Assembly: GCA_022432975.1 (NCBI GenBank)
Contig: CM039502.1
Coordinates: forward strand, 2,904,375 to 2,968,374
DNA length: 64,000 nt
DNA from: Begonia masoniana
Taxonomy: Eukaryota; Streptophyta; Magnoliopsida; Cucurbitales; Begoniaceae
Reading direction: 5' to 3'
Below are positions 34,620-51,530 of the stretch, one piece after another (positions within the stretch are counted from its first letter, which is position 1; each line of letters begins with the position of its first letter). The notes under the pieces were generated by a model. It was not told the origin of the DNA, did not search any database, and saw only the letters and a program-made list of their open reading frames with translations. The position numbers were made by a program, and so were the translations under genes.

Positions 34620-37180
34620 TAAAGAGAAGAAGGCAAAGATAGTGAGAGGGGGGTGGGCTTTTTGGCATATTAAATAGGCTTGTTTAAGAAGTGCGTGATG
34701 ACAAAATTAGAGGAACAAACCATGTGTTATTGCCTGTGGTGAAGGATAAATAAAGGGTTGGCCAATTTGTTAAGGATTTGATACATTTTGTTCTTTCCCA
34801 CCAAATAATTGATTTGGTGTGGTATAGTCTCATTATTAGGGTTCATGGCCTTTTTTTTATTTTTTGACACACCAGCACTTTAGGACCCCCTACCCTTCAC
34901 CATCTATTTTGGTAGGGTTGTCTGCTTAAATTGGGATATTTTTGGCTTAGATTTTTTTTTTGCTAAAAGTAGGATTTTCATTTAAATACTCACATGTCAC
35001 GTCACAAAAAGACCCGAGACAGAACAACGAACAAATTGACCCGAAAACCAGACCCAATCATCATACCCTTAAACTTAGGCACGATAAAAATATATATAAT
35101 ACACTAATACGCTAAGAACACGTGTCAACGTTTTTGAACGACATGTTTGCTATAATAGGATTATAAATTCATTGACAATTACTAATTTATAAAAACTTAT
35201 TTGGCAATATATTAATTTTAATTTATTTAACGTAACACTTCCGACGAACAGTCACATTGGTCTGTTCACTTGAAAAAATAAAATTCTCAGTTTAATAAAT
35301 TAGTATTTATAGGTTACATCTTGCATAAAACCTACAGAAACTTCTTTTGGCTCATTATTCTGGCTAGTCAATTCAATATTACGTAAAACCATTGTTGTTT
35401 AATCCATATACTGTTGATCGAAAGACAAATCATAAATTTGCCTTTTTTTTCTAAATATTAAAATTCACGAGTTAAATAAATAACAATAATTTCTTTTTTT
35501 TTTGTATTTTGAATATAAAGCTCAAAGCTGTAGGTGAACACAAACAAACACAGCACAGGAACCCAGGGATTAAACGTGTGCTTTCACATTATTTTAACCC
35601 AACATGCAATAATATTGATCGATTGTCTAAAAAAACATCCTCTAAGAATGGAAGTTTCGCTCAATTTAATTGTAAATATTAAAAGTTTAACCTAATATTC
35701 TCTTCTTCTTTTGTTAAATCCAAGTAGATTGCTAATCCAGAATTAATCATGGAGCAGCTGTTAAGAAATAGTGTTATGTTTTCGAGATGATTCGAAATAC
35801 AAAGACAATTATTATACCAATTTAGATTCTAATATATTTGGTAGGGAGATAATTTAATGTTTATCTTATTTCAAGAATAAAATATGCTATTTTTAATTTT
35901 TTTTTTTTTCCAGAAACATGTGTCCATGGCGGATAAATATCTTAGTTGTGTAATTCATTGTCACCAATGCTCCAGCCTTTTTATATTTATGTGTATTTAT
36001 TAATTCATTTTTTAATTTGATAAAGATATTTGATGACATGAAAAATAATGATTGATGCAATTAATATAATAAGTTATTAATATTTAATTTATTATATTAA
36101 TTATACATTAATTGTAATAATCATTATTTGAAATATCAACAATTATGTTTAAATATTAGAATAAAAGTGTAAAACGTAGCATTACTCGAAACAAAAAATC
36201 TTGATAAAGTCTTAGGGTATTGTATTTTTCTATTAGAAATTACATTGAATAGAACGATGAGAAATGAGATTATCAATGAGCACTAAATATGCTTGAAATT
36301 CTCGATATTAATTATCATTCTTAAAGTAGGGTTAAATAGTTGGCTTCTTGTACTAAAAGGTGTGACAAGTATATATATAACACGAATGAAAATGTTCAAA
36401 TAAATTGAAGAATAAAAACTGGAAAATGCCAAGAAAATATTGTCTCCAATTTTCATTAAGTAGCATTTCTTATCTTCATGTTCTATAAGTTGAACCATCC
36501 TTCTCAATTACCCCACATGCATTCTTCTGTTCAAAAAGCCAAGTGATCGAATATTTAAATTAAATAATAATAATTGTACTGTCACCCAAGTTATTTATGT
36601 TCAAGTTTAATATATAATTATGGCTAATGTACTTGTATAAAAGTGTTACTTATGTCGTTCTGTTTCTTACATTAATTTCACTCTTATAGTTAGTTGATAT
36701 CTGTGTGTGCATATACATTATATTATATTATATATATATATATATGTATATATAATATAATATAATGGTGGGTTTTTAGAGAGAGAAAATGATAGTTTAT
36801 TTTATTAGTGTAGTAGACATCTTATCCTTTGGGCAATTTTAGAACTATTCAATAATTTTTGGAGATTGAGGAATTTCAATGGATAACCCTATTTGTAGGG
36901 TTTGTGTGGAGTAAATATAGAGCAATGGCTTTCTAACGGAAACTATGTCACAATAGGTTGAGTAATGTAATATGGATATCTTGCATCAAACGCTTTCATT
37001 TATAATCTACATAAATTTTATTGGTTGGAACTGGACGTGGTTAAAAATTCAGTTTAATAGAGTGTTCAATGGATTCATTTAAGGGTCTTTGTTAAAAAAC
37101 AAGTAGTCGATTCATTACGTTGAAATTGAATAATAATACTAAAAAAGAAAATACAAAAAAAAATTGAATTCTGAATTGAG
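34620..37180. other. AT-rich intergenic region
   Basis: The first part is the dynein light chain promoter (minus-sense TATTTAATATG near 34663). The rest shows no gene. A TA-rich palindrome lies at about 36716-36768. Confidence 0.5.
36716..36768. repeat. TA-rich palindrome
   Basis: TATTATATTATA-type sequence, then (AT)n, then the mirror TATAATATAATATAAT. It can fold into a long AT-only hairpin. Confidence 0.8.
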
Positions 37181-37184
37181 ATGA

Positions 37185-37640
37185 CTTATTTTTGTGAGGG
37201 ATTGAAATTCAACATCGAGTAATGGTAATACAATCTCACATTGTTTGAGCTTAATTGTCAGACATACTTTATGAGTAAAATCTCATTTTCGACTAATATA
37301 AGATTTTTTTAGGGTAAAATTCAAAAACAAAATTGTGTAAACTTAATTACAAAGCATAAAATATTATATTATTCAGTAGAGTTAAAATGTATAAATGATA
37401 TTAAAGTCAAAATCTAATTAGAAATATGGTCAACGAAAACGTCAGAGTTCCCTACGGAAGGGGGTGTTGTTAACATAGCCCATTTTTGTGAGGGATTAGG
37501 GCTCAAGACCAACTAATGATATCACAATCCCTGAGTGTAGTTGTCCTTTTCAACTAATATAAGTCATTTTAGGATAAAACTCGATAACAAAAGCACGGGA
37601 TGTCTAGCTCAAAGACGGACAAAATTGTACTGTTTGGTGA
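37185..37640. repeat. two direct copies of a decayed LTR-like repeat
   Basis: TTTTTGTGAGGGATT... CAATCTCACATTG and TTTTTGTGAGGGATTAGGG... CACAATCCCTGAG begin at about 37190 and 37483. Each continues to GACTAATATAAG/CAACTAATATAAG and AGGATAAAACTC-like words. Between them is GTTCCCTACGGAAGGGGG, the kind of word seen near 22265. No coding content. Confidence 0.55.
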
Positions 37641-38265
37641 ATCTTTAGAATTTTATAAAAATTTACACGAAAAATCCTAACGAGAAAAAAAAATCATAAG
37701 TAAAAGTAAAAAATCACTGTAGAAAAATCAAATTACAATTGAATTTTATATCTTAAATTAAATTTTGTAATTACTAAAAAAAACCATAATACTGAATATA
37801 TGCTTAACTCAGCTCAAATGAAAATCAAAACATTAAAATCTAACACATTCCACTTTCCTTAAAAAGAATGACACGTAATCACATTGCTCGTCTTACAAAA
37901 TATTTGACCGGTGATGCAAACTATGACTCTTTAGTTCTATAAGTTATTGTAATTTTTGAACTTTTAAGCTCTTAAATTTTAAAAGTGGAGTTGTTTTTAG
38001 AGTTGTAAACTATGAAGGTGATTGTTAACAGGTTGTTTAGATTTTCCATTAACTAAATTGCATTTCATCAATTGGGAAGTGAAAATGCTTCATTAACTTT
38101 GAAAAAAGTTTGTTAAATCTACTTCAACTTAATTAATATTAATCGTTCTTCCAGGATTAATTAAGTTTAGATGGTTTTAATTTCGATAATAAATGTTAAT
38201 TTATTAAAATAAAAATCTAGCTGGGCTACATTATAAAATAGTAAGTTTTACAAGTGTCATTGCTA

Positions 38266-38960
38266 CTAAATCAGAAGCGGAGATTGAATCTGGTGCTGGT
38301 GATGCACATTGATGTCGATGCAGGAGCATGATCGGAGTGTGTCGGCGGCGAGAGGAATGACCGGGAGGTTGTCGCAATTGCAGATCTCAATCATGGACCC
38401 ATCTGGGTCGTGGAAGAACAGCTGATCGACGTAGATTCCACTCTCTTCCACTCTTGCCTTCACGTACTTTATCTCCATTTCCTTCAACTTCTTTTCCACT
38501 GCCACCATGCTCTCGCACTGTTCAAATAACTCCGAGTCAGTTTCTGGCTACCCATTCCGATCGTGATAATCATGAACTAGAGAGAGAAAGAGAGAAGGAG
38601 AGAGAGAGGACAGAGGACATACTTGGAAAGAAATGTGGCCGTCCTTGGGGTTAATACAGGTTTTAATGGCGGGCATGTTATCAGGGTTTTCTGCTTGGAG
38701 AAGATGAATGCCAATGCCGTAATTAAACAACCTGAAACAAGAGATCACACTTCAGATTTCAAAAATTCAAACAGAAAAAGTCATCGGCGCCATTAATGTT
38801 CTGATCTTGCAACTCACCAGGCGCCGTCAAAACCGAAAGAATCAGGCCGTCTAATGGGAAAGAACCCAAGAACAGACTGATAGAAATCGATGGATTTCTT
38901 CAACGATCTGCAAACTACAGAAATGTGATTCAAAGACTTCAAACGCAGAGGATTTCCCAT
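38266..38960 (-). CDS. glyoxalase I-like protein (VOC superfamily, plant GLYI4/GLYI7 type)
   Basis: Three minus-strand exons (38818-38960, 38623-38731, 38266-38517) join to 167 residues, typical of the short plant clade. A single VOC domain starts LRLKSLNHISVVCRSL. Positions equivalent to the metal ligands are H12 (LNHIS), H57 (GIGIHLLQ), H80 (DGHISFQ) and E128 (SMIEICNCD). FFHDPDG precedes the last ligand. Known members are called lactoylglutathione lyase-like and are linked to methylglyoxal detoxification and stress or jasmonate responses; true GSH-dependent GLYI activity is not shown for all of them. The start is the first ATG (38960-38958). A minus-sense TATATAAA lies about 115 bp upstream near 39078. 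A (GA)n tract sits in intron 2. Confidence 0.93.
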
Positions 38961-39069
38961 TTTTTCTGCAATTCTTTTCACGTTAAGAAGAGAGAGAACT
39001 TAGAAGAAGAGTAAACAAGCTGCGTCAGAAGAACGGTGAGGTTTCCATCAATACCCGATCCTTCCACCT

Positions 39070-39085
39070 TTATATACAGCTCAAA
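39070..39085 (-). promoter_or_regulatory. TATA box of the glyoxalase-like gene
   Basis: Minus-sense GCTGTATATAAAGGTGG about 115 bp upstream of the start codon at 38960. Confidence 0.55.
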
Positions 39086-39199
39086 AAGATAATTTATTTC
39101 TCCAATTTGCAGATCTGTTTCGGATAGTGATGATGCATATGTTCCACGTTGGATACACGTCCCTAATTCTGGGTTGAAATCGAAACTACTCGTTTCTTT

Positions 39200-40050
39200 C
39201 GTCAACGCGGTTGGTCAAATTTTCAACCTTGTTTTTGTCTTGTTTGTGTGTCTGTTTGTAGATGACGAGGACGATTGTCAATGACACATGTTTTTTGCTT
39301 CAAAAACACGTGAACAATTTGAATCTACTGTGAATTTTGATTATAAAAATTTAATTTAATCTTTCATAATCTCTACTCCATTGAAATTCTCCTAAGAGTT
39401 GAGAAAATGTACGATGGGATGTGACACGCTATATCATTTAATCTTCCCACACATTAATCTCAAATTGACCCTAAGTGAGCCCTCTGTTGGTCGAAGCAAC
39501 GTTCGATATTTCCTGAATATTTACACGTTTCTTAGTCCAAAAGTTTCGAAAGCTTTATCTTCTCATTTATGTTCATTTTTTTATTTTGCCAAGAAACTTC
39601 AACTGATTCGTCTGATGATTTTGCAGCATTCCCAGCTCATATATTTAAATGACTTTCACTTTATTGTTTTTTATCCTAATATAATTAATTATTGTCTAAT
39701 TACACCACCGGATTAATTAGTTAATCGGTCCATTTGATTAATAACCATGTGAATGAAATGTCCTCCTTCAAACACTCTTATTTAATTCTGTTCTTTGGAC
39801 TTTGTAGAACCTCCACGAGTTTCTTGAGATTTGCAAGCGTAGGTGACCTAGTTTGAATATTCCAACTTTATTAAAATAAAAGGTTAAAATCAATTTAAAC
39901 CTCAAAGTATGAGTTTAATTTGAAATACCGCTAAACTAAAAACTCTAATAATTAAAATTTTAAACTATAAAAAATATAACAGATCAAACTCTGGTGGGTG
40001 GCCGATCACTTCCCGTTTTGAATTTACGCATAGAACGGCAAAACGGGGGA
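39200..40050. other. AT-rich intergenic, no gene recognised
   Basis: Only short frames without family signature. Confidence 0.45.
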
Positions 40051-40057
40051 CTGTTTT

Positions 40058-40082
40058 GTCCAGTGCTTATGTGGCACTGGAC
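40058..40082. repeat. perfect 9-bp inverted repeat with 7-base loop
   Basis: GTCCAGTGC at 40058-40066 and GCACTGGAC at 40074-40082. It lies in a locally GC-rich stretch (40000-40200) upstream of a TATA-like box and transposase-like coding sequence. Confidence 0.85.
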
Positions 40083-40189
40083 GAATTGAGTCAGGGGGTT
40101 GATGTGGAGGGCGGAGACTCCCCGTCTAATGTGCACCGCACGTGATTGGAGAACGGGAGGTTATTGTCACAAAATGGGGAGCCGATCCT

Positions 40190-40205
40190 TGACAGTATAT
40201 AAAAA
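40190..40205 (+). promoter_or_regulatory. candidate TATA box of a transposon-derived unit
   Basis: CAGTATATAAAAAATCG, followed by a CT-rich leader-like stretch and, 0.4 kb on, transposase-like coding sequence. Confidence 0.35.
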
Positions 40206-40529
40206 ATCGACCCCTTTTTCACTCTCCATTGCTGAAAAATCTAATTTCCTCTCGGCCCTCCAACACAAAATCCGATCATTTTACTCTCTTACCGTGTTGA
40301 TTTTCCCATCCATAATCATTGTCTTCCAATATCATCAAAAAATCTCACAAATTCGAGCCATAAATCATCAAAATCCTCAATTCAACTTAAATTGCCAAAT
40401 TCCCCTTAAATGACATTCAAATTGAAGATTAAACAAAAAGGTGCCCCGTCACAAAGAGGTCCGTCACAAAATGAATCTACTAAATGGCCTCTGCCAAATC
40501 GCCCATTGATGTCCCAAGGAGGAATATTT

Positions 40530-41632
40530 GAAGAGGGTCCAACAAATCAACCACCATCGTCACAAGGTGCTCCATGTGAAGCGTGACGACAGCCAACTAG
40601 GTATTTTTTTAATGAATTTCGAAATCAGATGTGTGAGGAGCAGTTTGAGCAGGATATTTCAAACCGCTCGGTTATTCATTCAAAGACTGTTAACTTTAGA
40701 AGTTGTGAGTCATTAGAGATCAATGAGATGATCGATAGAATCACCCTACACAGAGTTTACGGAATGAGGAGCGATAGCTGCGATAGAATTGTTCGCTTGT
40801 TTTATGCGAACTTGACCTCTACTGGGATGTCAGGATATTTGAAGACGTACATCTTCGGTACAGAGATTATTATACCTCCATAGACGGTTAATGAATTGCT
40901 CGGGTTTGCCGAAGAAGGGAATGAAATTGAGAGATACTATCATGTTTCTCGATATGTGATTTTTTCAGATCAGTCAAGGGAATTGACTTTCTTAAGGAAA
41001 TTCATCTAAATGCCAACATCGGAGAGTTCGTAAAGCCAAAATCCAGGGATTTGAATGTCAGAGCTCGGGTTATTCCCAATCTGATAACCCACAATATTCT
41101 ATCTCGAAATGGACATAGAGAACTCGTGAGCTGCATAGATCTCTATGTGATAGAGAAGCTGTACAACAGGAAGATGTTCGACCCTGGCTTCGTGATTTTA
41201 GGTCATATGCATGAGATCGGTCGGATATGCAACAAGAATCTACCATACGGCACGTTGATACAGAAGATCGTCGAGCGAGCTCGGGTTCAGCTACCGATTG
41301 GAGAGCAACTAAGAACACAAAGATCCGACGATGTATTTGATAGATTTCATTTGATTCAGATGGGCCTAGTTGAAGTCGACAGCACTTGGGTATTCAAGGG
41401 AGATCAGGGGACCTATACCTCTACAGATGTTCCCATGGAGAAAGCCACAACGCTGCCATCGTCCCTCCAGACAGCTAGTAGGTGGAACATGACGAAGCAG
41501 AGACTAGAGTTCCTCATAGGCAGAGTCGAGAAGTTCACTGTCACATAAAGAAAGCTAGCTAAGTCCCAGAAAGAGCTGACGAAAACCCTCATGGATTGGA
41601 TGGAGCAAGATGACGACGATGTTTCACCGTAG
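40530..41632 (+). pseudogene. putative plant transposon protein (Transposase_32-like), broken
   Basis: Two frames give parts of the 'putative plant transposon protein' family: VRLFYANLTSTGMSGY (about 40790) and, further on, NLITHNILSRNGHRELVSCI with DLYVIEKL and LPYGTLIQKIVERARVQLPI (about 41075-41300). In intact members FYANL, the HNIL.R.GHR segment and LPYG..I lie in one long frame. Here a TAG at 40881-40883 and a frame change near 40960-41010 split it. It is a transposon-derived relic, not a host gene. No element ends were identified. Confidence 0.6.
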
Positions 41633-42068
41633 TTTAGTTTATGTTTTGTATTTCATTTTATATATTTTACTTTATGTTTGTACTTTAGTTTATATTATGA
41701 TTATTATGATTGCACTTAATTTTATGTTTGTCATTTAGTTTATTCTATGTGGTGTATGGTTGTACTTTACTTTATTACTGTATTTGAGTGGTACTTAATT
41801 ATCTAGAATTGACTGTTAGTTATAAAATTGTAATTTGAATATGCAGCAATTGTTTGAAGCTAGCTATGAGGGAATCATAAAACAAAGAAAACTATGTCTA
41901 TTTTTACAACTTTATTTCACTAAAGTACACATTATAATAAATACACATATTACATAGTATAATAAATACATAAATTACAGATCGAATAGTCATACATTTA
42001 TGTCTCTGTTATGTGTAGAAGATTCTTGTACATAATGAAAACTATATTAGACAATAATCAAAGTGTGT

Positions 42069-42855
42069 TTATGAGCAAAATGTATTGAAATGTACATGTG
42101 TCCCGTCAAATATATGAAAACCCATAAATGTGTCTTGTGAAGCATAAGCGGAAGTAGCGCTTGAAGTGGGTCCCCTGCCAAAATAAGTGCGACTATTATG
42201 CCCCTGACGTCGACAAATAGTACACGACATTGTTGAGTTATTCCTAGTAATTGTTGAACTTTGGCGGTTCATCGACATCTCGCACTCTTTTCGTCTTCGG
42301 CCTATCAGGTTGGCACTTTTTTATGGGCGGAATGATTTATTCCATATTTTTTACGGGCGGCCACACATGTTGGCCACTAATAGAATGAATAAAGTGTGAG
42401 TACATCTAGAGATAAGTTCCCCGGTGATAGTATTGATGAACGTAATTTTCTGGTGCTACTCTCATGAAATGAATACAGGGAATAGAATGGACACACAGAA
42501 TTCTAGTAAGCTCCCACCTGTAATAGTTGCACACACACATATTCATATTGATAGCATATTGTTCGTTGTCGTTGCTCACCTCAAATCGTGCAGCTCCCGC
42601 AAACATAGCACTCCAATTTCGAGTTGCACGTTCTAGCTTTACAAGTTTTTTTTCTATATGGGGACACAAGACGTATGTTGACGAGGCCAACTTCTCATAT
42701 TTTTTGACAATCCTAGTCATCAAACACTTTCGGATCATCTCGAACATGGTCAGAATCGGTTTGTCCCTAACATAGTAAATCTGGAGATAAGTTCCCCGAT
42801 GACAGTATTGATAAACATAATTTTCCTCTGACAACTTCCTCGGAGTAGGACACAA
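42069..42855 (-). pseudogene. MULE (MuDR-like) transposase C-terminal fragment
   Basis: The minus strand encodes CPHIEKKLVKLERATRNW, a SWIM-type finger region (NMCVCNYYRWELTRILCVHS IPCIHF), PENYVHQYYHRGTYL, and further downstream a CCHC-like knuckle CTICRRQGHNSRTY. This order is the C-terminal half of plant MULE transposases. The N-terminal DDE region is absent. A ~55-bp segment (ENYVHQYYHRGTYL, 42405-42460) is repeated at its 5' side (42785-42835). Confidence 0.75.
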
Positions 42856-42879
42856 ACAAGATGACCTAGGAACTTGTCA

Positions 42880-43126
42880 AGGCAAGTGGGAGGGATTCAA
42901 GAAACCTCCGTCGCACTTGAAGATCTGGAAGCTGGAAGAGGAGGGGAATGGCGAAGCCGAATGGCGGTTGGTGCATAAGGTCTCGTTGCAAGAAATAGTA
43001 GTAGATGCCGACTGTATTGGACCGCCCAGACACGCCGTAAGAGCGTCGTGGACGACTTTGGGCGTTCATCCCAGCGACGGAGACATCATTTATTTTGCAT
43101 GCACTCTGACAAACAATGTCATCTGA
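42880..43126 (+). pseudogene. fragment of an F-box-associated domain gene
   Basis: The plus strand reads LKIWKLEEEGNGEAEWRLVH then KVSLQEIV and LGVHPSDGDIIYF with a stop at 43124-43126. This matches the repeated C-terminal module of plant F-box-associated proteins (LKIW.LE....W.L.HKVSL...LG.HP.DG.I.YF). There is no F-box, no start and no upstream exon. It directly abuts the MULE transposase fragment on the opposite strand. Confidence 0.6.
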
Positions 43127-43504
43127 GAAGATGAGTCTGGAACTTGTGGGGGGCGAAGATTGGGCCTTCGCGTTTCAGAATTGAGACGCTACCTTTCTTT
43201 TTGCGCTGCCATTATGGCCAGCTCTTGTTCCTGCCTTGCCAAACCTCTAATTGTCTCCCTTTTTTAAATTACTTGCATCGCATTTAATATTTTTATATAA
43301 TAAGTCAAATTATAAAAGATTTAATAATATGTTTGTTACTTAATAATACTAACATATAAAAAGTTGGCTATATATAGCCTTGCAAGATAATGAAAAATAA
43401 ATTAAATATTCCAGCTTATTTCGAAACTATTTAAATGACAAAATCCCAAACAAATAACTGATTCTTAAATAATTATTTTATTTTAATCACAAAAACAAAT
43501 TCTA

Positions 43505-43690
43505 TCTTATTTGAAAGAGTGAGAAAATTGTTTCGAGAACAAACTTTTGGGGTTCACGGCTACGCTCGGAAAAGGAAGAATGAGAAAAGTGTCTTGGGAG
43601 CAGACTATTTAGGTTCAAGACGGAAATTGAAAATGAAAGAGTGAGAAACTGTATCGAGAGGGAACTTTCAGGGTTCATGACAAATAGTCA
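43505..43690. repeat. three imperfect ~58-bp tandem copies
   Basis: GAAAGAGTGAGAAAATTG.., GGAAGAATGAGAAAAGTG.. and GAAAGAGTGAGAAACTG.. each continue TTCGAGAACAAACTTTT/GGGAGCAGACTATTT/CGAGAGGGAACTTTC then GGGTTCA or GGTTCAAGAC. Confidence 0.65.
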
Positions 43691-44770
43691 AATACTCAAA
43701 AATGGACTTTTGGTCAAAAAATACATCAAAGCAAACGACCTCAAGGAGCAGAACGGGCAGCCTATGTGGACGCCCTCTCTTATTTCCAGACGTCTGCTCA
43801 CAATTTTAACAAGAAAATGAATGAAGATGACTCCTTTGTTAATAGAGAATAGTAAGTCAACTTATCATTACTCTTGTAGTTAAAGGATTTTTTTGAACTT
43901 TACTTAAATTTAATCATTAATTGCACCAATTAATATTCCGACACTTCAAGAAGTAAGAAGTAAGACTACGGAGTAGAACAAAAGACAAATATAAAAACAA
44001 TGGGAAAACAAACAAACAACAATTGAAAAACAAACGTAAGAATAACAAATTGAAACCAAAATAAATATATTTTGAACCAAATTCCGTGTTACAAGTCAAA
44101 CACGCAGAATATAGTCTACATTATCAACAAAAAAAAAAAGTCAAGGGTTTTGATTTTAATTATTTTTTATTTGGAGTGTTTAAATTAGTGTGAAGTCAAT
44201 TTTAGGTCAATTTTAGTAAATTCATGCTCAATTTGGGTCTAAATTTGGTTTTGTAATTTTAAAAATAAAAATTAAAAATTTATAAACATATTATAATATC
44301 AATTTTTCGAAAATTAAAACAGAACCAGATCTTATGATCTGAAGTAAACACAATATTCAATATAAGAAAACTTTGTAGAAGGATTTGGAGGAGATTTGTT
44401 ATTAAATCCATGCCCTTTTTGGCTCCATGAAGTACTTTTATGTAAATAGCATGAGAATTTTTGGACCACAATCAATAAAATGATCTATATTTAGTTTTGT
44501 GTATAAATTAGAATCATAGAACAAAATGGGTGACCATTTAACAATAACTTATCTCGTATAAATTCACCACCAATAAAATTCTGGTTCTTCTTAAAAGCTT
44601 GTACAACTTATCAAATTGTTTATAATAAACCATTCTGACTTACTACAACAAATGCCAGGGGAGTTGAAAATTGAATTGCAACAAAGCTATGTAATACAAG
44701 AATATGAAGCAGAGAACTCAGGACAAATCTTTGAAAAAAAGGACGCTATATTCAAGAGAAATGTGGATGA
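43691..44770. other. intergenic, no gene recognised
   Basis: AT-rich; downstream side of the ethanolamine kinase gene. Confidence 0.45.
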
Positions 44771-44772
44771 GT

Positions 44773-49738
<4,966 letters not shown>

Positions 49739-50040
49739 CTGCGAAGTACACAGGAGAAGATTACTCGGATTCAAAGCTAATCAAGCAGAAAAACATCAGA
49801 AGCCAATAGATACAAATTTTCACAAATTCCTCCTGATTTCCAGAAATATGTCGAAGAACGTAATACAGAGACACAGAAATTCAACAGCCAAACAATGAAA
49901 GAGAAACAAAGAACGAAACCGAAACAAAGAAAGAAACCGAAAAAACACATGACGCAACGAGAAATGACGGAGAGATAAAGAGAGGTCGTAGAAACTAAGA
50001 GGAGTGAATCGTGACAGAAGAATGCCCGTTTTTTTTTTTT
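49739..50040 (-). other. 5' intron/leader region of ethanolamine kinase
   Basis: Reads in minus sense as pyrimidine-rich leader-like and intron-like sequence with no identifiable initiating exon. It ends at the gap in a T12 run. Confidence 0.4.
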
Positions 50041-50140
50041 NNNNNNNNNNNNNNNNNNNNNNNNNNNNNNNNNNNNNNNNNNNNNNNNNNNNNNNNNNNN
50101 NNNNNNNNNNNNNNNNNNNNNNNNNNNNNNNNNNNNNNNN
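50041..50140. other. assembly gap (100 N)
   Basis: Exactly 100 N, preceded by a T homopolymer that may have caused the assembly break. It probably hides or adjoins the first exon of ethanolamine kinase. Confidence 0.98.
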
Positions 50141-51046
50141 TTGTTTGTCGTTCCACCTTGTATATCACAAACATGTATCAGATCACAAAAGAAACATACG
50201 AGCTCTCGAGCTAAGAATTACAATAACTATAGCATTGGTTAGTTCAATTTTAGGATAACATCGTCACGAGTATGTCTAATGTATGAGTAGTTTTTTGTAA
50301 TGTGATTTCATCTTATACTGAAATAAAATCGAATTCTAGAGATATTGAACCGGATCGATCGACTTGAGCTTCAAGATTACGAGAAGACTATCAATTTTGA
50401 TTGAAATAAGGAGTTGACATCGCCAAATGGTGAAAACTATAAGTATGCTGAAATGGTTTCGTTTTTTATCATTAAATTATGAAAAGCCAAGAAAATGACT
50501 CACTTCACTGTCGTTTAATGCTTCTCTTTCTTGATTGATTAACCTCTCTTACCGCGCTCGTCAATGTTCTCATGCCAGCGTCGCTTGAGCGGCGAGATGG
50601 AGGAGGAGTTTTTGATAGAGGGTTATTCCGACAGTCTCCGCCCCCACCTCTTTGACAACGGAGGTCGGATAAGGATCAACGACGGCTGCAGAAACGGAAA
50701 CGGTGGTTGTGGAAATCAAACAAATAGAAGCAACGGGAGCTTGAACGCCTGACTCCATAAACCGTGGGATCTCTTCCCCTGCCCGTCGGAGAAATCAAAC
50801 GGAGCCCCTTAAAGTGAATAACTATCGAACTGGGAAAAAAACATAACGAAACACCAAAACGTAATAACAGAAAAGAAACAACTATCTTCACTCATGGATA
50901 AGTTTTTTCTATCCTGTGGATAAGTGTAAATAATCCTTTTGATCATAGTTGGGAGGTTTTACGAAGTATTTCTTCAATTCTATCTGGACAATCTTCTTCT
51001 TAATTCCTAATTTTTATTATCACTATAGAAAAGTTAAATCTTGCTG
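50141..51046. other. no gene recognised
   Basis: Around 50560-50760 both strands are open for about 60 codons in a GC-richer stretch (minus: MESGVQAPVASICLIS...), possibly a first exon of an unknown gene. No family match is recalled. Confidence 0.35.
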
Positions 51047-51237
51047 GATACTGATAGTATTTAGAGGAGTTAGTAGAAGTTAGGGAAAGTTAGTAAATAG
51101 GTGATAACTGGATATGATAGGGATAGAGGTTATCATAATAGTAGTTGAGAGAATTTGAGGGGAGAGGATGAGTCTCTCTAATAACCCTAGTTTGTATATC
51201 TGGTCTGTGATTTGAATAAAGTATGAGACGTATCATT

Positions 51238-51249
51238 TGGTATCAGAGC
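51238..51249 (+). other. primer-binding site, initiator Met-tRNA type
   Basis: TGGTATCAGAGC, the exact complement of the plant initiator Met-tRNA 3' end as used by many plant LTR elements. Confidence 0.9.
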
Positions 51250-51419
51250 TCGATCTAGGAAATAACTGCTGAAAGAATTTTCTGTGGGGTGGGGAGAGAT
51301 TTGAGCTTCCCATTTATTTTGTCAAGACCGGGAGATGTATCTTTTGAGATAGATAGGCAGGTATTTCACAATTTTCATATTGACGGAAGAGAAAAAGTGG
51401 ATATGGCCACTGACGTGTG

Positions 51420-51530
51420 TTGAAGGATTGCGCTGGATTGGTATCAATGGGAGAGTCAAGCCCCTTTTTATTCTTGGAGGAGCCTTAGGAGGACGCTGTC
51501 AGATCGATTCTGCGATCCAACCATGGAATC
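51420..51530 (+). pseudogene. retrotransposon Gag fragment
   Basis: The frame reads ALDWYQWESQAPFYSW followed by RSLRRTLSDRFCDPT, matching the ALxWYQW...W..F...L..RF core of plant retrotransposon Gag proteins. An upstream part (about 51315-51420) has related wording but stop codons. Confidence 0.65.

Noticed and set aside
40099..40413. 104-codon plus-strand frame at 40.1 kb
   Set aside because: It spans the TATA-like box and leader-like region of the transposon-derived unit and has no family signature.
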